From Herpetomonas samuelpessoai (lineage: Eukaryota > Euglenozoa > Kinetoplastea > Trypanosomatida > Trypanosomatidae): 64,000 nucleotides of DNA. The notes under the pieces are model-generated. The model saw only the letters and a list, made by a program, of their open reading frames with translations. It was not told the DNA's origin and did not search any database. Position numbers and translations under genes: made by a program. Below are positions 10,321-20,205 of this stretch, one piece after another; positions within the stretch are counted from its first letter, which is position 1, and each line of letters opens with the position of its first letter. The stretch spans positions 1-64,000 of the forward strand of contig JASAOC010002127.1 of NCBI GenBank assembly GCA_030849835.1, read 5' to 3'.

Positions 10321-11151
10321 ATGAGCGAACCGTCTCCTGCAACGAGCCCCGCCGCCATGTCTTCGTGGTGGCTGAGCTGGTTTCCCACCTCTTTTTCTCG
10401 TCTGGGCGGGCCAGGAGCGCCACAATCGACCCCTTCTCACCCTGCGTCCTTGAGCACCTCACCTCCCCCTCTGTCACCAGGGATAGCGCCCGCAACGGCA
10501 GGTCGGCCCACTCCGTCCGCTTCAGAGCCCACCACCCCCGCTGTCCGCGCAACGGGTTTCTTTGGCTTGCCGTCCGTGGCACCAGCAGCAGGGGGCACCG
10601 ATCCAGGTAAGGAGCCGACCCGCCCTACCCCGATGTCAGCGACTCCCCCGCCGCCTCCTCTTTTGCCAGCGCCGGAAGCGGGCGGCAGCGCCTACCTCCT
10701 CCCGCCTCCCCTGAGCCCCTCGCATCTGACGATATCCTCGCCGGTGCCCGGCGGTGGTGGCAGCGCCTCCGGTACGAGCACCGCACTAAGCACGCCGCGC
10801 CCTTTGAGCCAAGAGGCAAGACTCAGTCGCACCGCCGGATCGGACGCGGAACTGACCTCGTGTGTGGACCTACCCGGTCCCCAGGCCCTCTTCATTCGCC
10901 AGCGCACCCCTTCCTTCCCGGCGTCCTTGAGTAGCGCCAACGTGAACGTTGTGGGTAACGGCGCCAAGGGCGGCGATCTCGGTAAGGGTGGTCATTTCGT
11001 CACGGCGGCCAACGGCGGGATTCTGCAAGGGAACACCCCTGGAGGTACGGAATCCCCAAGGCCCCCAGCGGGTGGTAATACACTGGGTAGTGTTGGGAAC
11101 GGCGTGCGCCAGTTTCACCGCGATAAGAACATGGGACGCTATCTTAACTGA
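10321..11151 (+). CDS. Proline/serine/glycine-rich hypothetical protein
   Basis: 276 residues with an ATG start and TGA stop. I do not recognise it. Almost the whole protein is low complexity: Pro/Ser/Ala-rich from about 25 to 165, then Gly/Asn-rich from about 200 to 255. An aromatic segment near the start (SSWWLSWFPTSFSRLGG, residues 14-30) and a short charged C terminus (RQFHRDKNMGRYLN) are the only parts that look constrained; they could be short binding motifs. There is no signal peptide, clear transmembrane helix or enzyme motif. Its GC-rich third positions resemble those of the flanking genes, which favours real coding. It lies between an FG-nucleoporin-like gene and GRASP, but position says little about function here. 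Confidence 0.6.
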   Translation: MSEPSPATSPAAMSSWWLSWFPTSFSRLGGPGAPQSTPSHPASLSTSPPPLSPGIAPATAGRPTPSASEPTTPAVRATGFFGLPSVAPAAGGTDPGKEPTRPTPMSATPPPPPLLPAPEAGGSAYLLPPPLSPSHLTISSPVPGGGGSASGTSTALSTPRPLSQEARLSRTAGSDAELTSCVDLPGPQALFIRQRTPSFPASLSSANVNVVGNGAKGGDLGKGGHFVTAANGGILQGNTPGGTESPRPPAGGNTLGSVGNGVRQFHRDKNMGRYLN

Positions 11152-11223
11152 GGCTATCCTATCACCACCATCAAGAGCGTTTTAATGGCTGTGAGGTTTC
11201 ACTTTATTCTTTCCGTATTTTTC

Positions 11224-11260
<37 letters not shown>

Positions 11261-11261
11261 G
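11224..11261 (+). repeat. (TTG)n microsatellite
   Basis: About twelve perfect TTG units in the 3' untranslated region of the proline-rich gene or in the processing region between it and GRASP. A similar but imperfect TTG-rich tract occurs after RSP9 at 53319-53352. Confidence 0.9.
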
Positions 11262-12238
11262 GGACATTGGGTGCTGTCTGCGTGTTCTCCTGTCCGCCTA
11301 TATCTCATCAAATCAGCAGCGGTCTCATTTGGTCGTCGACGCGCGCATGGGCGCTCACGAGAACCGTGTTCTGTTTCCCTCCCACTGTGTCTTTTATTTT
11401 TCACTCCTTTCCTGTACAATTTCACCGTTAGAACATCAAAACACCACACAATCTTTTCTCTTTTTTCTTTCCTCTGCCTTTATTGCGGCATAATCTATTT
11501 TCTTCTACCTTGTTGCTCCATCATTTACGAAGCAGTACAACTGCCTCTGTATAGCTCTTGCTTTTATCCACGTTGCTCCTCTGTAACCGTGTAACACACG
11601 CACCGGAGGAGGTCTTCTGCGTCTTCGCTTTTCTTCTTTGCGAATCCGAAGCAGTCTGCAAGATGTCAAGCATCTTCCCCCTCCGCCTTCCCCCCTGTCA
11701 GGCGCTGTCATCTTCACGAAAGGCGACGGCAGCTCTACCATGTCTCCTCTTCTTCTGCGCAAGGGCTCCCCATGAAACCCAAAAAAAAAAAAAAAACAAC
11801 AACGACACACGAGATGATATGTGCGCGGGTTCATGAACATGCCCCAGTACATGGGACAGATGGACTCTCGCAAAGCAAGTACCGGGAGTGCTTTCTCTGA
11901 CGTCACTGTGAAAAGATCTCGTGAGCACGTGGCTTTTGTGTACCCTGTTCTCCTCCATTCCCTCTTCCTCTTTTGTTGTGATAGTGGTTCTGCAATCATT
12001 TCATTGAGGTCTTGCATTCTCCCTTCTCCCTTCATCCTCATTCATCACAGCCCATTTGCACGTGGGGGGAACCCGTTGACCATCTCTCGTGGTCGCGCTA
12101 CCGTTGTCTGTTTGGCTCCGTGTGGTTTCCTGCCTGGCTTTTCTGCCATTGCTGCGTCCACGGACATCCCCCCCTTCTCTCCACACACAGCGTAGAAGGT
12201 TGTGTTTTGCACCGTAGGGTCACTTGCGGTGTCGTTCA

Positions 12239-12260
12239 CTTTTTCTTTTTTTCTCCCCAG
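12239..12260 (+). promoter_or_regulatory. Predicted trans-splice acceptor very close to the GRASP start
   Basis: An 18-base tract of T and C is followed directly by CCAG, with AG at 12259-12260. The ATG at 12272 is 11 bases further on. This site decides the start: the frame is open further upstream to a GTG-type codon at 12224, but that part would be removed by splicing. Confidence 0.7.
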
Positions 12261-12271
12261 TCGACGTGCCC

Positions 12272-13738
12272 ATGGGACAGGAACAAAGTCAGTCTGCGGA
12301 AGGGCACGAGGCTGCTCGGCAGCAGCAGATTGAACTGCAAAAAGTGCAGGGCTTTCAACTGGTGCGCTTGCTGCCGCACAGCCCTGCGCACCAAGGTGGG
12401 TTGCTCCCCTACTTTGACATCATCACGGCGCTCGATCAGCACGTGCTCGCAGATCAGCCGGAGCCACACTTCAAGTTCTTTAAAGCGTACTTGGCAGATC
12501 ATCGAAACCACCAGGTGTGCTTCACCGTCTATGATATCAAGCTGCGCAGCTACCGTGAGGTGTTCATTGTGCCCACAGACACATGGGGCGGCGGTGGGCT
12601 GTTGGGCTGTAGCGTGGAGTGGGCACGAGCCGATGAATGCGTGCAGCGGTGCTGGCATATTGTAGGAATTCTCGAGGGCAGCCCGGCCTCCTGCTGTCCG
12701 GACTTGCACGAGGACACGGACTACATTGTCGGCATGCAGCAGCCGGATGAGCAACTCATTGCGATGCTCAAGGGCGAGGATGATTTTTACGGACGGCTAT
12801 CCATGTGGCAGGAGCTGCAGCGCGCGGCGATCGAACGCAAGGCTCGATTCCCGGATGAGCCGATTGAAATCCCGCACTCCCTGCTGCTTTTAATCTACAA
12901 CCTGGAGGAGAATTGCGTGAAGGAGGTGTTGGTGGATATGGGCACACGCCCAGGCACACCGCTGGGCATTAGTGTAGCAACGGGACTGCTTCACATCATT
13001 CCCACCGCGGCGCCCGGGAGGCACATTAACAACGCGAGCGGCGTTGACGGCGGCGATGTTCCGGATCTGGCCAACTTGCCGTATATGAACCGCTTCTACG
13101 TGCCGAGGGACCTGAATTTCCAAACGGATTACGAGAACCTACCGCAGCCGCAGGCACCCCAACCGTCGATAGCGGCAGCGGCGTCAACAGCACCTGTAGC
13201 GCAGCTCCCACAACCCCAACCGCCCTCTCCGACGGCGTCACCTTCCACAAGGGAGACCGCTCAGCAGCCACCAGAGCCCTCCAGCTTCCCTGCCCCGTCC
13301 GCAGCAGCGCCATCACCACACAATCCATTCTTCACGGGAAGCAACGGCGGGGGCACCATGCACAACCCGTTTGCAGCGGGCCTTCAGGCGGCGGCGACCG
13401 ACGATGCCACGGCGGACTCTGCTGACGCATACTTTGACAACCCCCACACAGGAATGCATGACGCGTCACCGGCGGCACCACCGTCGCCTCCCGCGCCGTC
13501 GCAAGCGCCGGCCTCACCGCCAGCGGTCCCTGCCCCTTCCCCCAAACAGGATCCTGCCCCATCCGCGCCTGCCACAGCCTCTGCTGCTCCTCCTGCCGCA
13601 GAGGCGTCGGTGCCCAACTTTCGTCCTCCGCAGCCGCCGTCCCCGCAGCGACCAGAGAAGCAACCGGCGCGCTTTGAATTTCCGCAAGTGCCGCCCCCGC
13701 TGGACTTTCCTTCCTTCCCGCGTCCGCAACGTTCGTAA
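12272..13738 (+). CDS. GRASP: Golgi reassembly stacking protein (GRASP)
   Basis: 488 residues. Residues 1-8 are MGQEQSQS: Gly2 with Ser6 fits N-myristoylation, the usual membrane anchor of GRASP proteins. Residues about 20-290 form the paired PDZ-like GRASP domain; recognisable parts are GFQLVRLLPHSPAHQGGLLPYFD near the start, a WGGGGLLGCSVEW segment, and a second PDZ repeat with GILEGSPASCCPDLHEDTDYIVG and a 'PLGISVATGLLHIIP' stretch. Residues about 300-488 are Pro/Ala/Ser-rich and unstructured, like the SPR region of GRASP55/65. The protein acts on the cytosolic face of Golgi cisternae in stacking and tethering. Trypanosomatids usually have one GRASP gene. The upstream acceptor supports the ATG at 12272. 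Confidence 0.93.
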   Translation: MGQEQSQSAEGHEAARQQQIELQKVQGFQLVRLLPHSPAHQGGLLPYFDIITALDQHVLADQPEPHFKFFKAYLADHRNHQVCFTVYDIKLRSYREVFIVPTDTWGGGGLLGCSVEWARADECVQRCWHIVGILEGSPASCCPDLHEDTDYIVGMQQPDEQLIAMLKGEDDFYGRLSMWQELQRAAIERKARFPDEPIEIPHSLLLLIYNLEENCVKEVLVDMGTRPGTPLGISVATGLLHIIPTAAPGRHINNASGVDGGDVPDLANLPYMNRFYVPRDLNFQTDYENLPQPQAPQPSIAAAASTAPVAQLPQPQPPSPTASPSTRETAQQPPEPSSFPAPSAAAPSPHNPFFTGSNGGGTMHNPFAAGLQAAATDDATADSADAYFDNPHTGMHDASPAAPPSPPAPSQAPASPPAVPAPSPKQDPAPSAPATASAAPPAAEASVPNFRPPQPPSPQRPEKQPARFEFPQVPPPLDFPSFPRPQRS

Positions 13739-13745
13739 GAAGGAC

Positions 13746-13791
13746 GGAGAGGGAAAGGAAAGGAGAGAGAGAAGAAGAGAGAGGAAGGAAA
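13746..13791 (+). repeat. Polypurine tract immediately after the GRASP stop codon
   Basis: An uninterrupted 46-base run of G and A starts eight bases after the TAA. It contains GA dinucleotide repeats. Most skewed tracts between genes here are pyrimidine-rich on this strand, so this one runs the opposite way. Confidence 0.85.
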
Positions 13792-14804
13792 TGTGCGGCA
13801 CTGACCTTATGGTGTGCGCAGACGTGTAGGTCGGGTGGGCAAATGGAAGGGGTGCCGTTGCGTTGATGTTTGCGTGGGCTCCTCGTTTCGACTCACCGTC
13901 CTACCTCGCGCGTTATTTCATGACTCCTCTTTCTCTGGGCTTTGTTTTTGCAGTGTTGACGAATCTGAACTCTGTGGCCACGTTGGCTGGTGGGGGCACC
14001 ACTGGGTGCATTCTTCTTTGGTCGTGCGAATCCCCACAACATGTTTATCCTGTGGCGCTAACTAGTCCACGTGAATGTGCTCCTAGAAGGAATCTCTGTT
14101 TGTCCTCTCATTGAACACTCTTTTTTTTTTTTTTCTGTCTGTGTGTGTGTGTGTGTGCTCTGTGTTGCTGCACCGCTCCTACGCATTTATTCTTTCTTCT
14201 CCCTCCCCCCGAGCGGTGAAGCCTGCTCCCTCCCTGTACCTGCGGCACGACACTTCACGCGTTGACGCCTCAGGAAAGAAGCCACGCAGTCAGGCTTCGG
14301 CACAGTGCTAGCTTACACCATTCGCGCGGGGCTTTCCCCTACATCAGTCAAAAGTCACAGTCGAAGAAAACTCTCAAATAAAATTCATGAAAGCCACTCC
14401 TCGAAAGAGTGTAGAAGGGGCGGTGGAAGCACGCTAAGGTACCCGGCAGCGACGAGGGAGGCACCCAAAGACAATATTGTGGCTCTCGGAAACGGCACCT
14501 CCTCGAGTGATGTTCACATCCGTTTTTTGTTTTTCTTTTGGTGTTGTTGTTGTGCGGCAGCTGCGTCCCACCTCTCGTCGTTGGCTATGACTATGACTTG
14601 CCGAATACCAAATCTGCATTTCTCTACCCACGTCCTTGACCACCCGTTACTTGAAAAAACAACAACAACTTCCAGCCGTAGCTAAATCTCGCCATTCCAA
14701 CGTTTATTTCTTAAGCCCTCCTTCTGGTTTACCCCTGTTGGTCTTTTGATTCAGCGCGTACACCTATTTGTGTTTTTATTTGTGTTTGTCATCACAGTTT
14801 AATA

Positions 14805-14827
14805 CCTTTTTTTTGCATATTTAACAG
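14805..14827 (+). promoter_or_regulatory. Predicted trans-splice acceptor for TRAP1
   Basis: A T8 run followed by GCATATTTAACAG places AG at 14826-14827, about 95 bases before the ATG at 14923. A second AG at 14911-14912 after TTCTTTTATCACC is also possible. Confidence 0.5.
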
Positions 14828-14922
14828 AAAAAAAAACAAATCAGAAAACTCGCAACAGTCACTCTGTAACGACAAGCCTCGTTTTTTTAAAAAGCATTTC
14901 TTTTATCACCAGAAACATCAGC

Positions 14923-17166
14923 ATGCGCCGTGCGATTCAACGCGCTTCCTCCCGGGCCCTTGCGCCGCGGACCGCCGCCATTGTCAGCCGTGCGGCCATC
15001 CCCACGACGGGGGCCTCGAGCACGACTGGCACCACCTGCGTGGCCGCCCTCGCCGTTTCCCACCGCTTCAATGCGACCACCACACCCGGCGAAGGAGAGA
15101 AGAGCTCCGCGACGGCGGACCTGGACGAGGACGTGATTATCGAGCCCGTCCCCGAGACGGGAGCCAAGAGCGGAGATAGTGGCAGCTCTGCGTCCGCTGC
15201 GGCCGCCACCGCGGCGACCGCGGCCGACGCGGAGAAGGTGGTCGGCGAAGGGGAGGAGATGGGTTTCCGCACGGAGACCCGTCAGCTGCTGGATATTGTG
15301 GCCTGCAGCTTGTACTCGGACAAGGAGGTGTTCATTCGCGAACTTGTGTCGAACGCGAGCGATGCCTTGGAGAAGCGCCACCTGCTGGAGATGAGCAACC
15401 CAGAGTATGCTCGTGAGAGCGACGACGAGGCCCCGCTCATTGCCCTTTCCTGCAACCAGAGCAAGAGCCGCTTCGTGATTCGGGATACCGGCATTGGTAT
15501 GACCCGCGAGGAGCTCGCCGAGAACCTTGGCACCATTGCCGGCTCTGGCAGCAAGGCCTTTGTTCGCGAGCTGCAGAGCAGCGGCCAGTCCGCGGCGGAG
15601 AAGATTATTGGCCAGTTCGGTGTCGGTTTCTACGCCTGCTTCATGGTCGCCAAGCACGTCCGCGTGTACAGCCGCAGCGCCAAGAAGGGCGCCAAGGGCT
15701 ACCTATGGGAGTCTGATGGCACTGGCACCTTCAAGATCTCCGAGTGCGAGGGGGTGGAGAAGGGTACCAAGATTGTCCTCGACGTCAAGGATACCGAGCT
15801 GTCTTTCTGCACGCCGCAGGTGGTGGAGCGTGTGTTGAAGAAGTACAGCAACTTTGTGTCGTACGAGATCACGCTTAACGGCGGTAAGGTGAACACCGTC
15901 GAGGCGCTCTGGATGAAGGACAAGAATGAAGTGAGCAACGAGGAGCACATTGATTTTTACAAGTTCATCTCTGGCAGCTACGACAGTCCCATGTTTCGCC
16001 TGCACTACGCCATTGATGCGCCCATGGCCGTGCGTGCCCTCCTGTACGTCCCGCAGTCGCACACGGAGAAGTACGGCGGCGGCCGCATGGAGAGTGGCGT
16101 CAACCTCTACTCGCGCCGTGTGCTGATTCAGTCCAAGGCCAAGGGTCTGCTCCCGGAATGGTTGCGGTTCATCAAGGGTGCTGTCGATAGCGAGTCGATT
16201 CCCCTGAACGTGTCTCGCGAGCACACCCAGGATGGTGGCATGATGCGTCGGCTGAGCACCATTCTCACCAAGCGTATCATTCGCTGGTTCGAGGAGGAGA
16301 GCAAGCGCGACAAGAGCAAGTACGAGCGCTTCATCAAGGAGTACTCTCCCTTCCTGAAGGAGGGCGTGTGCACGGATCAGGTCCACAAGATGGACCTCGC
16401 CAAGCTGCTACGCTTCGAGACCACCAAGACGGATATTGACTACCCCTACGTCAGCCTGGACGAGTACCGCGATCGCATGCAGCCCAACCAGACAAACATT
16501 TACTATATCAACGCACCGAGCAAGGAGATGGCCCTGGAGTCGCCCTACTACGAGCAGTACAAGGAGCACGGCCTGGAGGTGCTTGTGTGCACCGAGCCGA
16601 TTGATGACTTTGTGATGCAGCACCTGGACACCTATGCCAAGCACAAGCTGCAGAACATTGAAATGTACGACGCCAACATGGACGGCTACGTGCAGCACAA
16701 GAAGAAGATGCTCGGCGACAAGTCAGAGGAGGACGTGAGCGTCAAGAAGCAGCTCAACGAGGCACAGGTGAAGGCGCTCTCGGACTTCATCGCCAAGCGC
16801 CTCGTCGGTCGTGTCGGCGTGGTCAAGGCAACCAGTCGCCTGCGTGATAGCCCCGCCGTCCTCGCCGACCACGAGTCCGCGCAGATGCGCAAGATTTACC
16901 GCATGACCGGCCAGGTCACGGGTCCGCCGCCCAAGTACAACCTGCAGATCAACCCCCAGCACCCTCTCATCCGCAAGCTGTACGTTCTTTCCCAGTCGGA
17001 GCAGAACGATCAGGTTGAGACGGCGGGTCTACTCGCAGAGCAGGTGTTTGACAATGCCATCATCGCGGCGGGTCTCCTCGAGGACCCGCGCAGCATCGTG
17101 TCGCGCCTCAACACGATCATGTCTCGCATGGTGGACAAGGTTCCTGAGCCAACAGCGGACAAGTAG
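14923..17166 (+). CDS. TRAP1: TRAP1, mitochondrial HSP90
   Basis: 747 residues. The first ~35 residues are rich in Arg, Ala and Ser with almost no acidic residues, a typical mitochondrial presequence. A low-complexity acidic and Ala-rich linker follows to about 110. The GHKL ATPase domain shows the expected boxes: NASDALEK (Asn144-Asp147), DTGIGM (188-193), GTIAGSGSKAF, and GQFGVGFYA (230-238). The middle domain keeps the SREHTQD-type catalytic loop (preceded by IPLNVSREHTQDGGMMRR, near residues 426-443). The C-terminal dimerisation domain follows. There is no charged cytosolic linker and no MEEVD tail, which separates it from cytosolic HSP90. It is an ATP-driven chaperone of the mitochondrial matrix. 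The length is slightly above the animal homologues, owing to the N-terminal linker. Confidence 0.96.
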   Translation: MRRAIQRASSRALAPRTAAIVSRAAIPTTGASSTTGTTCVAALAVSHRFNATTTPGEGEKSSATADLDEDVIIEPVPETGAKSGDSGSSASAAAATAATAADAEKVVGEGEEMGFRTETRQLLDIVACSLYSDKEVFIRELVSNASDALEKRHLLEMSNPEYARESDDEAPLIALSCNQSKSRFVIRDTGIGMTREELAENLGTIAGSGSKAFVRELQSSGQSAAEKIIGQFGVGFYACFMVAKHVRVYSRSAKKGAKGYLWESDGTGTFKISECEGVEKGTKIVLDVKDTELSFCTPQVVERVLKKYSNFVSYEITLNGGKVNTVEALWMKDKNEVSNEEHIDFYKFISGSYDSPMFRLHYAIDAPMAVRALLYVPQSHTEKYGGGRMESGVNLYSRRVLIQSKAKGLLPEWLRFIKGAVDSESIPLNVSREHTQDGGMMRRLSTILTKRIIRWFEEESKRDKSKYERFIKEYSPFLKEGVCTDQVHKMDLAKLLRFETTKTDIDYPYVSLDEYRDRMQPNQTNIYYINAPSKEMALESPYYEQYKEHGLEVLVCTEPIDDFVMQHLDTYAKHKLQNIEMYDANMDGYVQHKKKMLGDKSEEDVSVKKQLNEAQVKALSDFIAKRLVGRVGVVKATSRLRDSPAVLADHESAQMRKIYRMTGQVTGPPPKYNLQINPQHPLIRKLYVLSQSEQNDQVETAGLLAEQVFDNAIIAAGLLEDPRSIVSRLNTIMSRMVDKVPEPTADK

Positions 17167-18393
17167 GGTGCTTGAGTGTGCTCACGTCTGCCACCGTGAA
17201 GACGGAGAGGGACATGAGTGACACCGCAAGAGCTCGTCTTTTTTTTTTTTTGGCTCCTTGTTCGTTTTCCTTCACCGTTTTCCTCATTCCGTTGTGTCCA
17301 CCGGGTCACATTGGTATCAGGTTTAAATGCTTTTCTTTTTGTTTTCCTTCTTGGTCCGTAACCTTTCTATTATTGCGTCGATAACGGTGCCTGACGACAG
17401 CGAAAGCACATGTGTCCCTTGGCAGGATGTCTCCCACCATAGGCACACGTATGTGTAGGTTGTGGGCTGCTGCCACAGTAAAACATCCTTTTTTTATGTC
17501 CTCCTCTGGCGCCCGCCGGCTACCTACGTGACACCGCGGCCTTTGACTTCGTCTGCAGCACATTACTATGGTGGAAAAGTTGTGGTTTTGCCCCTTTTTT
17601 TGAAAAAGAAAAGAACCACTGGTTTCTTATTATGGTTCTTGGTTCTTCTGAGTCGGTCACGCTTTACTCTATTTCTGTTTCCTCCGTTGTAGCTCTTTTG
17701 TAACTATTCCAAGGCAAGCTCTAGTATTCATGACAGAGTCCCCTTCTCTCTTCCTAACCATGATAACACGTTTGTTCACATTCTATCACACACACAATGG
17801 GTTTACCCTCAAAGCAAAAAACGAAAAACGAAAAAAGAACTCTGACCTTACGTACGGCAGAGTGGTGGTCTAGCATGGTTACGTCAGGACGGACACCGTG
17901 CCCATTGATACATGGCAGCAGGCAGTTTGCGCTCATTGCCGCGCTGCTTTCATTCCAGGCGTCGGAGTACGCTCTGCCTTTGTGACAACACAGAGAGGGC
18001 GCCAAGAGCTCTCTGCTTCCCAGCACTACCCCTTCCTATGTGGTCCGTGGTTTCAAGAGAGCGGCGTCTCTTGTGGCATTTCGGGAGACACATCCCTATC
18101 CATCTGCAGCGAGGTTCGCGGCTCTTGTTGACCCTGTGTGTCCGTCCCTTCTTGTTCACCCATCTCTCCGTTCTCTCTCTTTTTTTCTGTTGTCTCGTGG
18201 TAGCACACAAAGGTTCTGTAACACACATTTTACAGCGCCTAGGATTTCACCCACACGCGACAGTAAAGCGTCGACGACCTTGTGTAGCACGGTGTGAACT
18301 TCCGTCATCCACGAAAGCTCACTTTGCAGCGAACTCTCACGTTTGATCTACACCTTCATCGCTCTCTCTCTGGTGTTCCCTCTACCAAGCTAT
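17167..18393. other. Intergenic region, TRAP1 to Nug1-type GTPase
   Basis: About 1.2 kb, T-rich, with T-runs near 17238-17251 and an A-rich stretch near 17815-17838. Candidate acceptors for the next gene include AG at 18202-18203 (after CTCTCTCTTTTTTTCTG) and AG at 18329-18330. Nothing else recognised. Confidence 0.55.
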
Positions 18394-20205
18394 ATGGGCG
18401 GACACTCCAAAAAAAGTGGGCGTGGAGGTGGTGGCGCCACCAGCGGCCGCCGTCAAAACCAGGTGCAACCAAAGAAACTCCGCAAGGACCCAGGCGTTCC
18501 GGATCTGAAGGAAGTGGGCCGTAAACTGACGGCGACGGCGCAGCGGAAGTCTCATAGCGTCATGAGCCTCAAGGTGAATCCTACCGGGAGCGGTAGCGGT
18601 GGCGGTGGCGGTGGCGACGGCGAGTACGATGGCGTCGCCACAACGGTAGGTGGTCGAAGCATCTTTGCGGCGGGTTTCGCGGGCGGGGGCGGGGCTGCCC
18701 TCCGCGGGACCGGTGCCTCAGGAAAGATGAGTCAAGTGGTAGCACGGAAATTGGCGCAGCAGCAGCAGCAGCCGCAGAACTCCCCATCAGGGACGAACCC
18801 ATTTGCGAGTGAGGCACCGGTCATCTCTGAGGAGGAGCGCGTCGCGCACCAGAAGCGGCAGATGGCGGCCTTTGCCCTGCGGACCTCGGAGAAGGTGCAC
18901 GACTACGAGGCACCCATGGCCATGTACCACGGCGGCGACGAAGATGGCGACACTCAAGACATGCTGCTCGAAGACGTGGACCGGCGAGGCACAGACAAAT
19001 CGCTGCGTCGCTTCTTCAAGGAGTTTAACCGTGTGGTGGAGAGCTGTGATGTGCTGCTGCAGGTCCTGGATGCACGGGACCCTCTTGGCTGCCGCCTCAC
19101 CAAGTTGGAGCAGAGTATTCGCTCCTCGTATGGCGATGATAAGAAGAAGATCGTGGTGGTGCTCAACAAGGTTGACATGCTGCCGTCCAAGGAGGTGGTG
19201 GACGCCTGGATTCACTACTTTGAGTCCCAGGAGAAGTTGACCTGCATTCCGTTTGCGGCGACGGCGAAGGGCAGCGTGGGGCAGTCCTACGTGCACAACA
19301 TGTTCCGCAAGCTCCGCGCGCTCGCCCGCGGGGACAGTGCGGATGGCAACGACCGCAAGGCCATTGTGGTTGGTGTGATTGGCTACCCGAATGTGGGCAA
19401 GAGCTCCATTATTAACGCACTGAAGCGCAAAAACGTCGTGGGCGTTGGGAACATGCCAGGCTTCACGACAGGCAACACAGAGGTGGAACTGCGCTCCGAT
19501 ATCCGTGTCATGGACTGCCCTGGTGTTGTGATGCCGGGAGAGGATAATGGCGACGTTGTGCTGCGGGGCGCCGTCCGTGTTAGTGACTTGGCAAACCCGT
19601 TCACGCCTGTGCAGCGTCTGCTGCAGCGGTGCTCGTCCATTGGGGACGTGGACCTGGGGGACGACGAGAATGAGGAGGAGCTCGCGCAGGGGCAACGGCA
19701 GATGCACCCAGCCCAGCACTACATTCACCCGCTGGCCCAGTTCTACGGCATTGGCTCGCTTCCGTCTGACAATGATGTGATGGAGTTCATTCGCTTGGTG
19801 GGCTTGCGCCGCGGCCGCCTGACCAAGGGCGGTCAAGTGGACGAGGAGGCCACCGCGCGCATGATCCTTGACGACTGGAACACCGGGCGCATCGCCTACT
19901 ACACCTACCCACCCGAGGAAGACGACTTCTTTGTTGGTAACGACTTCCGCGCACAGCGCCGGTCAGCGGACGACGATGGCACCGAAGAGGAGGTGGCCAC
20001 CAGAGCGGGTGGTCATGCTAACTTTGTGTCCGCTCTCGGCCGCGGCATCACGCTGGATGGTCTCCCCACCTTTCACCTGACGATGAGTCGCATTGCGGAA
20101 GGGAAAGGCAGCCGCAAGAAATGGGCAACACAGTACCAAGACGCGCAGCACAAGGACGCAGGATACGATGACGACGACGACGACGATGACGATGAATTAT
20201 TGTAA
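18394..20205 (+). CDS. Nucleostemin/GNL3/Nug1-type circularly permuted GTPase
   Basis: 603 residues from the ATG at 18394; the frame is open upstream to a TTG at 18343, which is not a likely start. The order of GTPase motifs is permuted: G4 NKVD (258-261) comes before G1 GYPNVGKSS (330-338) and G3 DCPG (374-377). This order defines the YlqF/YawG family. Near the N terminus KKLRKDPGVPDL matches the conserved start of the Grn1/GNL3L domain, and residues 1-40 are basic, consistent with nucleolar targeting. A DVLLQVLDARDPLGCR segment precedes G4. The C terminus ends in an acidic run of Asp residues. Homologues act in the nucleolus in pre-60S ribosomal subunit maturation and export. Which of Nug1, GNL3 or GNL3L is the true orthologue cannot be settled by eye. 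Confidence 0.9.
   Translation: MGGHSKKSGRGGGGATSGRRQNQVQPKKLRKDPGVPDLKEVGRKLTATAQRKSHSVMSLKVNPTGSGSGGGGGGDGEYDGVATTVGGRSIFAAGFAGGGGAALRGTGASGKMSQVVARKLAQQQQQPQNSPSGTNPFASEAPVISEEERVAHQKRQMAAFALRTSEKVHDYEAPMAMYHGGDEDGDTQDMLLEDVDRRGTDKSLRRFFKEFNRVVESCDVLLQVLDARDPLGCRLTKLEQSIRSSYGDDKKKIVVVLNKVDMLPSKEVVDAWIHYFESQEKLTCIPFAATAKGSVGQSYVHNMFRKLRALARGDSADGNDRKAIVVGVIGYPNVGKSSIINALKRKNVVGVGNMPGFTTGNTEVELRSDIRVMDCPGVVMPGEDNGDVVLRGAVRVSDLANPFTPVQRLLQRCSSIGDVDLGDDENEEELAQGQRQMHPAQHYIHPLAQFYGIGSLPSDNDVMEFIRLVGLRRGRLTKGGQVDEEATARMILDDWNTGRIAYYTYPPEEDDFFVGNDFRAQRRSADDDGTEEEVATRAGGHANFVSALGRGITLDGLPTFHLTMSRIAEGKGSRKKWATQYQDAQHKDAGYDDDDDDDDDELL

Larger units (their letters stand above)
11152..12271. other. Intergenic region upstream of GRASP
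   Basis: About 1.1 kb. It contains a (TTG)n microsatellite at 11224-11261, T-rich stretches around 11390-11500, an A15 run near 11780-11795, and the GRASP splice acceptor at its end. Apparent reading frames here are pyrimidine-biased and not supported. Confidence 0.6.
13739..14922. other. Intergenic region, GRASP to TRAP1
   Basis: About 1.2 kb. It opens with a striking polypurine run, then holds a T15-type run near 14120-14134, a GT dinucleotide repeat at about 14140-14157, AACAACAAC near 14655-14670, and two candidate acceptors for TRAP1. No gene recognised. Confidence 0.55.

Noticed and set aside
12012-12665. 217-residue plus-strand frame overlapping the start of GRASP
   Set aside because: It overlaps GRASP in another frame and spans the predicted splice acceptor; it has no domain.
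14923-17166. Cytosolic HSP90 (HSP83) as an identity for this gene
   Set aside because: There is no charged linker and no C-terminal MEEVD, and the N terminus is a mitochondrial presequence, so TRAP1 fits better.
18787-19836. 349-residue minus-strand open frame
   Set aside because: Antisense to the GTPase, whose permuted G motifs are intact on the plus strand. Its His/Val/Leu-rich composition is typical of a shadow frame.
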